A DNA stretch of 15,330 nucleotides from Ruminococcaceae bacterium UBA3451 (GTDB lineage: Bacteria; Bacillota; Clostridia; Oscillospirales; Acutalibacteraceae). The notes below the pieces were generated by a model. It saw nothing but the letters and a program-made list of their open reading frames with translations, was not told where the DNA came from and searched no databases. The position numbers were made by a program, and so were the translations under genes. How positions within the stretch are numbered: the first letter of the stretch is position 1; each line of letters opens with the position of its first letter. Positions 7,492 to 14,933 of the stretch are shown here, one piece after another. Location of the stretch: assembly GCA_002378845.1 (NCBI GenBank), contig DFRY01000072.1:9347-24676 (forward strand). Reading direction: 5' to 3'.

Positions 7492-8438
7492 TTCGCCACC
7501 TCTTTCTCCAAAAGCCGGACGGCCGCTTCGGTCACTTCATTCAAATCGGAATAATCATCGATAAAAATCCAGTTTATGTCTTCATCGCGTCGGAACCATG
7601 TAAGCTGCCGTTTGGCATAACGGCGGCTTTCCTGTTTGATTTTCTCCACCGCATCGTCCAGGGAGCACTCGCCGTGAAAATACGGCAGAAGCTCTTTGTA
7701 ACCGATGGCCTGCAATGCCGTTTGAGAACCCGGGCGGTTTAAAACCTCTTGCGCTTCCTTCAGCAGTCCGTTTTCCATCATAAGGTCAACGCGCCGGTTA
7801 ATACGGCCATATAATGTTTGCCGGTTCCGAAAATCAAGACCGATTATGCAGGCATTGTACGGCGAAGGAATTTCACGGGAGCGTTTCAGCTGCTCTGTCA
7901 TGGTAATTCCGGTTGTTCGGTATATTTCAATGGCACGAATCACTCTTGGAATGTTATTGGGGTGAATTCGGGCGGCGGATTCCGGGTCGAACTGCCGAAG
8001 TTCTTCCACCAAAGGCGCGACGCCTTCCTGTTCCGCCCGATGCGCCAGCTCGGAGCGCAATGTTTCGTCCTTATCGTTTTCGGTAAACTGAATGTTGTGA
8101 AGCAGAGAATGGACATACAGCCCGGTGCCCCCCGCTATGACGGGAAGCCTGCCCTTTGCGTCCAATTCGGCAATTCGTTCCGAAGCAAGCGCAACATAGT
8201 CGGCCACGCTGAACGGCTGTGATAGGTCCATAAAATCAATCAGATGATGAGGCACGCCACACATTTCTTCTGCGGTCGGTTTGGCCGTACCGACCGCCAT
8301 TCCTTTGTAAATCTGCATGGAATCGGCAGAAACCACTTCGCCGTTTTTCCGCAGGGCGATTTCCACCGCAAGCCTGCTTTTTCCCGACGCTGTGGGGCCG
8401 ACGACGGCAGCTACCGGTATTTTTGCTGTTTCTTTCAT
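7488..8438 (-). CDS. miaA: tRNA dimethylallyltransferase
   Basis: MiaA transfers the dimethylallyl group from DMAPP to N6 of A37 in tRNAs reading UNN codons, giving i6A, the substrate of MiaB. From the ATG chosen here the protein is 316 residues, the normal size. It has the P-loop GPTASGKS (14-21), SADSMQIYKGMAVGTAKP starting at residue 38 (a family hallmark with the catalytic-region Asp), GVPHHLIDF, IAGGTGLYV, a central helical tRNA-binding insert, RVIRAIEIY, and the C-terminal QESRRYAKRQLTWFRRD segment (key residues Arg, Tyr, Gln, Trp). A longer frame starts at TTG 8453 within the mutL end, but that TTG is part of the GGGCGGG element that serves as ribosome binding site for the ATG. The ATG begins one base after the mutL stop, so coupling with mutL is likely. 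Confidence 0.97.
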   Translation of the reverse strand: MKETAKIPVAAVVGPTASGKSRLAVEIALRKNGEVVSADSMQIYKGMAVGTAKPTAEEMCGVPHHLIDFMDLSQPFSVADYVALASERIAELDAKGRLPVIAGGTGLYVHSLLHNIQFTENDKDETLRSELAHRAEQEGVAPLVEELRQFDPESAARIHPNNIPRVIRAIEIYRTTGITMTEQLKRSREIPSPYNACIIGLDFRNRQTLYGRINRRVDLMMENGLLKEAQEVLNRPGSQTALQAIGYKELLPYFHGECSLDDAVEKIKQESRRYAKRQLTWFRRDEDINWIFIDDYSDLNEVTEAAVRLLEKEVAK

Positions 8439-8439
8439 G

Positions 8440-10359
8440 TTACACCCGCCCAAACTGGCGTTCCAAATCCCTTTTCTTCATAATTATGGATACCGGACGC
8501 CCGTGGGGGCAATAACGGATATCTTCGTTTTCCATTCTTTGTGCCAGCGCAATCAGTTCCTGCGGGGAGCTTTCATCGCCCGCCTTCACCGCCGCGCGGC
8601 ATGCTACATTGTGATAAAGCCAGTCCAGCTTTTCGGTGGTAATGTCGTTTTTGGAGGACTGCAGGTACCCGGCGATTTCCATTACGGCGTCGGCCACGTC
8701 TTCCCCGCCTAAAATCAGGGGGGCGCTGCGCACCAATACCGTTCCGGAACCGAAATCCTCTATTTCAAATCCCGCGGCAGCATAGGTGTCAACCGCATCA
8801 ATCACTGCGGCGTATTCGTTCTTGTCCAGTGTAACGGTTACGGGCTGAAGTAGCATTTGCTGCACGGCCTGCCCGCCCTGCGACTTTAGTTTTTCGTAAA
8901 GCATACGCTCATGGGCGGCGTGTTTATCGATAAAAACCAGCTCGTCGTTCCCGCGTTCCAGAATAATATAGGTTCCGAACGCTTCCCCCACCAGCCGCGC
9001 GGGTTTTTCGGGTTCTTCCTCGGCCCTTTCCCGTACGGGAAAAGGTCGAATTTCCGGCTGCTCAGGTTGCTCCGGCTCCGGTTCCGGGGACGGAACCGAT
9101 TCGCCCGGCATTTCCACAGGCCGGGGCGCGGGGAACTCCCGTACCTTTGCCTCGAAATCCGTATGGACGGAGGGCACCTCCACGTCGCTTACCGCATAAT
9201 CGTGCCTTGGCTCCTGCGGTGTTGCCGGCCGCTCTACAAACGGCTGCTTTTCCGGCTGCAGGCCAACCGATTCTGTTTTCGGTGCGGGCGCAAACTGCAG
9301 CTGCACCGGCGGTTCCGGTTTGGCGAAAGGAGAAAGCACCGGCTTGTTCAGGGGCATTACGTTGGGCGTATCCCCCTGATTCAATGCGGACTTCACCCCG
9401 TGATACACGGTGTCGAAAATCGGCTTTTCGTTCATGAAACGAACCTCGATTTTCGCGGGGTGCACGTTTACGTCCACCGCATGGAAGGAAATTTCAAGAT
9501 GCAGCACACAGGCGGGCATTTTCCCCACCATCAGCGAACCTTTAAACGCTTCCTCCATGGCAACCATCGCGGTGCGGCTTTTCACATAACGCCCGTTGAT
9601 AAAAAACTGCTGCATGCTGCGGTTGGGGCGGGCGGCGGAAGGTTTGCTGACAAAGCCCCAAAGCTTGACCCCGTTAAGCTCATACTTCACCGGAATTAAG
9701 CCGGCGGTAAATTCTTTGCCGTAAACCGCGTAAACCGCGGATTTCAGCTGACCGTCACCGGGGGTATGCAGCGTTTCGCGGGAATCCCGCAGAAAACGCA
9801 GGGAAATTTCCGGGTGGGACAGCGCGATTTTGTCGAGCACGGCAGCAATCGCGTTTGCCTCGACAAGATCTTTTTTCAGGAATTTCATGCGTGCAGGAGT
9901 ATTATAGAACAAATCCCGCACGATTATTGTCGCACCCTGCGCACAGCCGGCATCGTCGCAAACCTGTTCTTCCCCGCCGTCGATAACATAACGGGTACCG
10001 GCAAGCTCCTCCTGTGTTCTGGTCAGCAGCTCCACACGGGAAACTGCGGCAACGGAAGCAAGCGCTTCCCCGCGGAACCCGAGGGTGCCGATTTGTTCAA
10101 GGTCGTCCTGATCTTTTACCTTGCTGGTGGCGTGGCGCAGGAAAGCGGTCGGCACGTCTTCGCGCGCAATCCCGCAGCCGTTGTCCGTAACACGCATATA
10201 GGTAATTCCGCCGTTCTTAATTTCCACCGTAATGGCGGAGGAGCCAGCATCAATGGAATTTTCCACAAGTTCTTTAATTACGGAAGACGGGCGTTCCACC
10301 ACTTCTCCGGCTGCAATCAGTTCGGCAATATGTTTATCCAGTACGTTTATTTTGGCCAT
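8440..10359 (-). CDS. mutL: DNA mismatch repair protein MutL (endonuclease type)
   Basis: MutL links MutS mismatch recognition to strand removal. The N-terminal GHKL ATPase domain shows LVENSIDAGS (31-40, with the catalytic Glu30 just before), DNGCGI (59-64), RHATSKV (75-81) and LGFRGEAL (93-100). Residues about 331-455 form a Pro/Glu-rich linker. The C-terminal domain carries the endonuclease metal site: DKHAAHERMLYE (478-489), equivalent to DQHA(X)2E(X)4E with Gln replaced by Lys, plus ACRAAVKAGD (586-595), CPHGRP (617-622) and the terminal FGR. This fits an organism that nicks by MutL itself, not by MutH. At 639 residues it is of normal length. An AGGAGG site lies 10 bases before the ATG. 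It is separated from mutS by three small genes and followed directly by miaA. Confidence 0.97.
   Translation of the reverse strand: MAKINVLDKHIAELIAAGEVVERPSSVIKELVENSIDAGSSAITVEIKNGGITYMRVTDNGCGIAREDVPTAFLRHATSKVKDQDDLEQIGTLGFRGEALASVAAVSRVELLTRTQEELAGTRYVIDGGEEQVCDDAGCAQGATIIVRDLFYNTPARMKFLKKDLVEANAIAAVLDKIALSHPEISLRFLRDSRETLHTPGDGQLKSAVYAVYGKEFTAGLIPVKYELNGVKLWGFVSKPSAARPNRSMQQFFINGRYVKSRTAMVAMEEAFKGSLMVGKMPACVLHLEISFHAVDVNVHPAKIEVRFMNEKPIFDTVYHGVKSALNQGDTPNVMPLNKPVLSPFAKPEPPVQLQFAPAPKTESVGLQPEKQPFVERPATPQEPRHDYAVSDVEVPSVHTDFEAKVREFPAPRPVEMPGESVPSPEPEPEQPEQPEIRPFPVRERAEEEPEKPARLVGEAFGTYIILERGNDELVFIDKHAAHERMLYEKLKSQGGQAVQQMLLQPVTVTLDKNEYAAVIDAVDTYAAAGFEIEDFGSGTVLVRSAPLILGGEDVADAVMEIAGYLQSSKNDITTEKLDWLYHNVACRAAVKAGDESSPQELIALAQRMENEDIRYCPHGRPVSIIMKKRDLERQFGRV
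8445..8451 (-). promoter_or_regulatory. Ribosome binding site deciding the miaA start
   Basis: GGGCGGG on the minus strand lies 6 bases before the ATG at 8438-8436 and inside the last codons of mutL. It supports the ATG over an in-frame TTG five codons upstream, which would have to overlap this site. Confidence 0.55.
9027..9042. repeat. Perfect 16-bp palindrome inside mutL linker
   Basis: TTTCCCGTACGGGAAA is its own reverse complement, and with one mismatched pair the symmetry extends to 9024-9045. It lies in the low-complexity linker of MutL, near residues 439-446. One perfect 16-bp palindrome in 15 kb is not far from chance, so a site function is only a possibility. Confidence 0.6.
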
Positions 10360-10400
10360 TCCAGGAACGCCTCCTATCGCATTTGTATTTACTCTATTTG

Positions 10401-10919
10401 TTATTTTTTTAAATCAATCCAGTAACGCTGGGTAATTCGGCCTTCGTCCGGCACTTCGTTTTCAAGTATCCCGTTGTTTTTCAGAATGGTATGCGCGGAA
10501 CCGGTGTTTTCTTTGTCACAGGTAATCAGCGCAAGGTCAATTCCCAGTTCCCGCGCGTTTTCCAGCGCAAGTGCCAGCATTTGCGCCGCATAGCCCTTTC
10601 GCCTCTCCGACGGGCGAACCCCGTAGCCGATGTGCCCGCCGACAGAGAGAAGAAAATCGTTCAGCCTGTGCCGGATGTTGATGGCGCCGAGGATTCGGCC
10701 TGCTTCATTCACCAAAAACAGGGTGGTGCCGGGAACAAAATTTTCCGGGCAGCCCTCTTCCGTTTCATACGCCGGCAGATTTTCAAGGTACCGGGAAAAC
10801 GAGAGCTCTTTCGGGTCGGCTGCCATGGGAACCATTTCTTCGCCGGAATCCCGCCATTCCTTTATGTAACTGACGAACTCGCTTTCCATAGCGGGTGTCA
10901 GCTTTACCAATTGAACCAT
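10401..10919 (-). CDS. GNAT-family N-acetyltransferase (COG3981-like)
   Basis: This is a 172-residue acyl-CoA-dependent acetyltransferase of the GNAT fold; its substrate is not known. The strand running into the acetyl-CoA loop is GGHIGYGVRPSERRKGYA (94-111), where RRKGYA binds the pyrophosphate of the cofactor. ITCDKENTGSAHTILKNNG (132-150) is the usual later motif, in which a residue is replaced by a helix start and Asn-Gly turn. The N-terminal part (EWRDSGEEMVP) resembles the predicted acetyltransferase group COG3981. The ATG has an AGGAAAG site 11 bases upstream. It lies between another GNAT gene and mutL with gaps of 29 and 41 bases. The two GNAT proteins are not close copies of each other, so a recent duplication is unlikely. 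Confidence 0.88.
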   Translation of the reverse strand: MVQLVKLTPAMESEFVSYIKEWRDSGEEMVPMAADPKELSFSRYLENLPAYETEEGCPENFVPGTTLFLVNEAGRILGAINIRHRLNDFLLSVGGHIGYGVRPSERRKGYAAQMLALALENARELGIDLALITCDKENTGSAHTILKNNGILENEVPDEGRITQRYWIDLKK

Positions 10920-10948
10920 ATTATAACTTTCTTTCCTGTATTAAAATA

Positions 10949-11458
10949 TTAAAATTGGTCTGCCAAATCTTTTAATGCCTGTTTGTCCACACGGTATACC
11001 GTCCATTTGTCCATGGCATTCGCGCCCATGCTGTAATAAAAAGCGATGGATGGTTCGTTCCAATTCAGGCACGACCATTCCAGTCTTCCGCAGTCCCGCT
11101 CCACCGCGAGCTTTGCAAGGAAGGAAAGAAGAGATTTCCCCAGCCCAAGTCCGCGCGCCTTCGGCAGAACGAACAGGTCCTCCAGGTAAATTCCCGGTTT
11201 TCCAAGGAATGTGGAGAAGTTATGGAAGAACAAAGCAAACCCAAGCGGTTCGCCATCCACTTCCGCAAGCACAACCTCCGCCGCCTTTCGGCGAAACAGA
11301 GAATCCCGAAGGATTTCTTCTGTTGCGACAACATCGCCGCTCATATGCTCGTATTCCGCCAATCCCTTGATGAAATTGAAAATCAGCGGAATGTCCTTTT
11401 CTTCCGCAAAGCGGATGACCGCATTGGGAACCTGTGCCGGAATGTAGTCCTTCTCCAT
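10949..11458 (-). CDS. GNAT-family N-acetyltransferase, diamine/thialysine (SSAT-like) type
   Basis: The 169 residues fit the GNAT subgroup that includes spermidine/spermine N1-acetyltransferase and thialysine acetyltransferase. Visible blocks are AVIRFAEEKDIPLIFNFIKGLAEYE (13-37), YLEDLFVLPKARGLGLGKSLL (91-111) with the acetyl-CoA loop RGLGLGK at 102-108, and GRLEWSCLNWNEPSIAFYYSMGA (124-146), where the conserved Tyr of the FY pair is the usual general acid. The ending DKWTVYRV is also typical. The true amine substrate cannot be told from sequence. AAAGGA lies 9 bases before the ATG. It sits between the DUF2500-like gene and the second GNAT gene, in the insert that separates mutS from mutL. 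Confidence 0.9.
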   Translation of the reverse strand: MEKDYIPAQVPNAVIRFAEEKDIPLIFNFIKGLAEYEHMSGDVVATEEILRDSLFRRKAAEVVLAEVDGEPLGFALFFHNFSTFLGKPGIYLEDLFVLPKARGLGLGKSLLSFLAKLAVERDCGRLEWSCLNWNEPSIAFYYSMGANAMDKWTVYRVDKQALKDLADQF

Positions 11459-11485
11459 TTGTTATCGTCCTTTATGTATTATAGA

Positions 11486-11821
11486 TTAGTGATTGTGTTC
11501 AAACCCGATAAAATGGCTGCCCCGGTAAGTCAGCACCCCTTTGTCGCCTTTTTGCATGCCTTGAAAGGCCAAAGCGCTGACAGAAAACTTCTTTGTTTCT
11601 CCGCCGCAGTCAAAAACCACCGTATGATCCGTTACGGTTTGCACCCACATTTTCACCTGCGGATGCGCGGTTTCGTACTTATCTAATATTTCGGCCTTTA
11701 TTGTGATTTTTTTAGAATACCGGTCTTTAAAAAAGCGCACGGCCAACCCAATCCCGATTACGGCAAAAAGAATATCGAAAAAATAGTTTATCACGGAAGT
11801 AATTTGAAAAGAAATATACAT
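11486..11821 (-). CDS. DUF2500-like small membrane protein
   Basis: The protein is 111 residues from the ATG chosen here. It has one N-terminal hydrophobic segment (about residues 8-30, from TSVINYFFDILFAVIG on), then a charged stretch RFFKDRYSKK, and a soluble beta-rich domain ending GDKGVLTYRGSHFIGFEHNH. The last block (GDxGxLTYxGxxxxGFE) and the VVFDCGGETKKFSV strand resemble the DUF2500 family, which has no established function. By charge distribution the basic stretch after the helix suggests that the domain stays in the cytoplasm, which is inference. A GTG at 11839-11837 would add six residues; neither start has a strong ribosome binding site (GGAA before the GTG, GATGAG before the ATG). 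It follows mutS by 10-28 bases. Confidence 0.7.
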   Translation of the reverse strand: MYISFQITSVINYFFDILFAVIGIGLAVRFFKDRYSKKITIKAEILDKYETAHPQVKMWVQTVTDHTVVFDCGGETKKFSVSALAFQGMQKGDKGVLTYRGSHFIGFEHNH

Positions 11822-11849
11822 GTTCTCATCTCGAATCACATAGTTCCGA

Positions 11850-14459
11850 TTATTTTGCCAGAGAAGTCAGTTCAAAAAGTGTGTTCATACACTCTATCGG
11901 CGTCAGGGTATTCACGTCGAGCTTCCGCAGACGTTCCAAAATTTCCGATTCGTTCGGCGGGGTCAGCGCAAGCTGCATGTCGTCCGGTTCTTCCTGCTTT
12001 AGCGCACGCCGCTTTGGCATGGTGACCTGCTGGCCGCTTTCCAGCTCGGAAAGAATCTGCTTTGCGCGGTTTACAACCTTATTGGGTACGCCCGCCAGCT
12101 TGGCCACTTCAATACCGAAGCTGTCGTCCGCCCCGCCGCGCACAATGCGGCGAAGGAACGTAATGTCGTCCCCGCGTTTTTTCACGGCAATGTTGTAATT
12201 TTTCACGCCGCTGACCAATTCTTCCAGTTCTGTCAGCTCGTGGTAATGCGTGGCAAAAAGCGCCTTTGCGCCCAAAGTCTGTTTATTCGCCACATATTCC
12301 AATACGGCGCGGGCAATGCTCATGCCGTCAAAGGTCGAAGTGCCGCGGCCGATTTCGTCCAGAATCAAAAGGCTTTTGTCCGTCGCGTTTTTAATGATGT
12401 CGGCTACTTCGGACATTTCCACCATAAAGGTTGACTGGCCGGAAGCAAGGTCGTCCGACGCGCCGACACGCGTGAAGATGCTGTCAGTAATGCCGATTTC
12501 CGCAAATGCGGCCGGCACAAAGCAGCCGATTTGCGCCATAATCACAATGAGCGCTGTCTGCCGCATATAAGTGGACTTTCCCGCCATATTCGGGCCGGTA
12601 ATGATGGCAACCCGGTTATCGTCCCGGTCAAGCAGCACGTCGTTCGGCACAAACGGTGCGTCGAGAAGAACCTCCACCACAGGGTGGCGGCTTTCCTTCA
12701 AAATGATTTTTCCGTCCAGATTGACGATGGGGCGGATATAGTTCTGGTCGACCGAAACCTGTGCGAACGAAGTCAGAACGTCCAGCTGTGCAATGGCGTG
12801 TGCCGTTTTCTGCACACGGCCAAGCTGTGCGGCCACCTGTGTGCGCGCTTCGTCGAACAGCTGATATTCCAGCTGCACGGATTTGTCGTGCGCACCGAGG
12901 ATTTTGCCCTCCAGTTCCTTCAGTTCCGGCGTAATAAAGCGTTCGCAGTTGGTCAGTGTCTGTTTCCGTATGTATTCGGGCGGCGCCTGATCCTTATACC
13001 CGTTGCTAATTTCAATGTAATAACCGAATACGCGGTTATACCCTACTTTCAGCTTGGGAATCCCCGTTTTTTCGCGTTCCTGCGCTTCAATCTGGGCAAT
13101 GATTCCCCTGCCGTCGGTCATGTCGCCCTTTAACAAATCCAGTTCTTCATGATAGCCCGGCTTAATCATTCCGCCTTCCCGAATGGAAAACGGCGGGTCT
13201 TCCACAATCGCGTTGTCAATTAACTGCCACACATCGTCCAGAACGTCAATGTCTTCGTAAATTCCGGTAAGAAGATTCGCTTTCACCGCTTTCAGCAGTT
13301 CTTTCAGCTTAGGCAGACGGGTAATCGCAGAGGACAGGGAACGAAGCTCCCTGCCGTTTGCCGAACCGTAAACAATACGGGACATAAGGCGTTCCAGGTC
13401 GTGGATTCCGGTAAGCTGTTCGGCAATGCTTCCGCGCAGGATAGAGTCCTGCGTAAGCTCTTCCACCGCGTTCAGACGGCGGCTGATGTACGCAGGGCTG
13501 AGCAAAGGCTGCTCAATCCAGCTGCGGATTAGCCGCTTGCCCATTGCGGTACGCGTTTTGTCGAGCACCCACAGCAGCGAGCCGCGGCGTTCTTTATTTC
13601 GCATAGTTTCGAGCAGTTCCAGATTGCGGCGCGCGTTCAAGTCGAGATGCATGAACTGAGCGCCGGTATAAAGGTCAATTCCGCTCATGCGTTCCAGCCC
13701 GTTGCGCTGGGTTCGCTTTAGGTAACCCAAAAGCGAACCGACGGCACGAACAATTTCGGGCTGGCCGTTCAGGTCAAGCTCGTCCAAATTTTTCCGGCGA
13801 AACTGGTTCAGTACCTGTACGGAGCACGTTTGCGGCTCGTATTCCTCCGCCGAAAGCAGTTCCAAGCTGGCAGAAAGCCGTTCCTTGATGAACTTCGGCA
13901 GTTCGGACAGTTCCAGTGCGTTGGGATTGATGAGAATTTCACGCGGTGAAAAACGGGAAAGCTCGTTTTTCAGCTGTTCGGTCAAATCCTCGGGGGAAAG
14001 CGAGGTGGCGTGCAGTTCCCCGGTAGAAATATCCGCAAAGCAGATGCCCGCCCCGGTCACATCGACACAGAGCGAGCAAATAAAGTTATTTCGGGTTTCG
14101 TCCAGCATACTGCTTTCCAGCACGGTGCCGGGCGTAATGACACGGATAATGTCGCGTTTGACAAGCCCTTTGGCCAGGGCCGGGTCTTCCATCTGTTCGC
14201 AGATAGCGACCTTGTACCCCTTTGCGACCAGCCGGGCCACATAGCTTTCATAGCTGTGGAACGGAACGCCGCACATGGGCGCGCGTTCCTCCTGCCCGCA
14301 GTCCCGCCCGGTAAGGGTGAGTTCCAGTTCCCGCGAAGCAAGCTTGGCGTCCTCGTAAAACATTTCGTAAAAGTCGCCTAGGCGGAAAAACAAAATCGTG
14401 TCGGGATACTGTTCCTTAATCTGAAAATATTGCTGCATCATTGGCGAAAGGTTTGCCAT
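11850..14459 (-). CDS. mutS: DNA mismatch repair protein MutS
   Basis: MutS finds mismatches and small loops in new DNA and recruits MutL. The 869 residues match the MutS1 family. The mismatch-reading Phe-x-Glu is F30-Y31-E32 in FFRLGDFYEMF. Domains follow the usual order: connector, core and lever helices, clamp (around 425-545), then ATPase. In the ATPase, Walker A is GPNMAGKST (622-630), the ABC-like signature lies in DDLASGQSTFMVEMSE (669-684), Walker B LLILDE (697-702) leads into IGRGTSTFDG, and ATHYHE (736-741) carries the switch histidine. The linker near 829-834 has QLALTP, which resembles a beta-clamp-binding motif. The start MANLSPMMQQYF is standard; the nearest purine-rich stretches (GGGGG 2 bases, GGGAG 14 bases upstream) are poorly spaced. 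It follows the ricA-like gene by 37 bases. Confidence 0.98.
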   Translation of the reverse strand: MANLSPMMQQYFQIKEQYPDTILFFRLGDFYEMFYEDAKLASRELELTLTGRDCGQEERAPMCGVPFHSYESYVARLVAKGYKVAICEQMEDPALAKGLVKRDIIRVITPGTVLESSMLDETRNNFICSLCVDVTGAGICFADISTGELHATSLSPEDLTEQLKNELSRFSPREILINPNALELSELPKFIKERLSASLELLSAEEYEPQTCSVQVLNQFRRKNLDELDLNGQPEIVRAVGSLLGYLKRTQRNGLERMSGIDLYTGAQFMHLDLNARRNLELLETMRNKERRGSLLWVLDKTRTAMGKRLIRSWIEQPLLSPAYISRRLNAVEELTQDSILRGSIAEQLTGIHDLERLMSRIVYGSANGRELRSLSSAITRLPKLKELLKAVKANLLTGIYEDIDVLDDVWQLIDNAIVEDPPFSIREGGMIKPGYHEELDLLKGDMTDGRGIIAQIEAQEREKTGIPKLKVGYNRVFGYYIEISNGYKDQAPPEYIRKQTLTNCERFITPELKELEGKILGAHDKSVQLEYQLFDEARTQVAAQLGRVQKTAHAIAQLDVLTSFAQVSVDQNYIRPIVNLDGKIILKESRHPVVEVLLDAPFVPNDVLLDRDDNRVAIITGPNMAGKSTYMRQTALIVIMAQIGCFVPAAFAEIGITDSIFTRVGASDDLASGQSTFMVEMSEVADIIKNATDKSLLILDEIGRGTSTFDGMSIARAVLEYVANKQTLGAKALFATHYHELTELEELVSGVKNYNIAVKKRGDDITFLRRIVRGGADDSFGIEVAKLAGVPNKVVNRAKQILSELESGQQVTMPKRRALKQEEPDDMQLALTPPNESEILERLRKLDVNTLTPIECMNTLFELTSLAK

Positions 14460-14496
14460 AGCCCCCGTGTCATCTCCCGTTGCTTAATTCAAATTC

Positions 14497-14904
14497 TTAG
14501 TGGCAGCCGCCGCAGGAAGAGCAGTCCCCTGCGCAGGAGCCTTCTTCCAGGTCGGTTGTTTCCGGGTCTTCACCGTCCGCAGACTGGCCGATAATTGCGC
14601 TGACACGCTTTAAAAGAGCATCGACTTCTTCTTTGGCGCGGTTGTATGCGGTCATGTTCGGGTTCTGCATAATCTGTGCGTAAACGCTGCGCAGTTCCAT
14701 ATTCAGCGACTGCATTTTTGACTGGTCGGGTTCTTCCTGCTGTGTTTCGTTGTTAATCGCCATTCTTTTCAGGTTGAATTCGCCGATCAGGTTTTGAAGC
14801 TGCTGGTCGTCGTCACTGTTCTGCTTTGCAAGCTGCAGACTCAGGTATCTTTCATCCTTCTGTAATTCTTTTCCAATTTCTCTTGCTAAACTGATAATAT
14901 CCAT
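14497..14904 (-). CDS. RicA/YmcA-like YlbF-family protein with a cysteine-rich tail
   Basis: The 135 residues fit the YlbF/YmcA family of small helical proteins. In B. subtilis RicA (YmcA), RicF (YlbF) and RicT (YaaT) form a complex that carries Fe-S clusters, acts with RNase Y in mRNA maturation and affects competence, sporulation and biofilm genes. Helical regions span about 2-30, 34-50, 60-82 and 84-105 (MDIISLAREIGKELQKDERY at the start, NPNMTAYNRAKEEVDALLKR at 81-100). An acidic linker leads to a terminal cluster C124, C128, C131, C134 and H135, a likely metal or Fe-S ligand set. AAGGAG lies 6 bases before the ATG. It sits between miaB and mutS, the same place as ymcA in Bacillus, which favours RicA over RicF; cotE, which separates ymcA and mutS there, is missing. 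Confidence 0.87.
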   Translation of the reverse strand: MDIISLAREIGKELQKDERYLSLQLAKQNSDDDQQLQNLIGEFNLKRMAINNETQQEEPDQSKMQSLNMELRSVYAQIMQNPNMTAYNRAKEEVDALLKRVSAIIGQSADGEDPETTDLEEGSCAGDCSSCGGCH

Positions 14905-14910
14905 TTTGTT

Positions 14911-14916
14911 CTCCTT
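14911..14916 (-). promoter_or_regulatory. Strong ribosome binding site of the ricA-like gene
   Basis: AAGGAG stands 6 bases before the ATG at 14904-14902, in an otherwise AT-rich 29-base gap after miaB. It is one of the clearest initiation sites in the window and fixes the start of the small gene. Confidence 0.7.
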
Positions 14917-14933
14917 ATTAATAAAAAATAGGT

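Noticed and set aside
8911..9699. A 262-codon open frame on the plus strand opposite mutL
   Set aside because: It is very rich in Arg, His and Phe, shows no family features, and overlaps well-conserved MutL motifs on the other strand.
10360..10400. Possible terminator after the second GNAT gene (run of seven T on the plus strand near 10404-10410)
   Set aside because: On the transcribed strand this is an A-run inside the end of the coding frame, with no GC-rich stem before it, so it is not an intrinsic terminator.
10401..11458. The two adjacent GNAT genes as a recent tandem duplication or as a toxin-antitoxin pair
   Set aside because: The proteins differ throughout and belong to different GNAT subgroups; neither has the small DNA-binding antitoxin partner typical of GNAT toxins.
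12531..13133. A 200-codon open frame on the plus strand opposite mutS
   Set aside because: It is entirely within the conserved MutS core and clamp and has no ribosome binding site or domain features.
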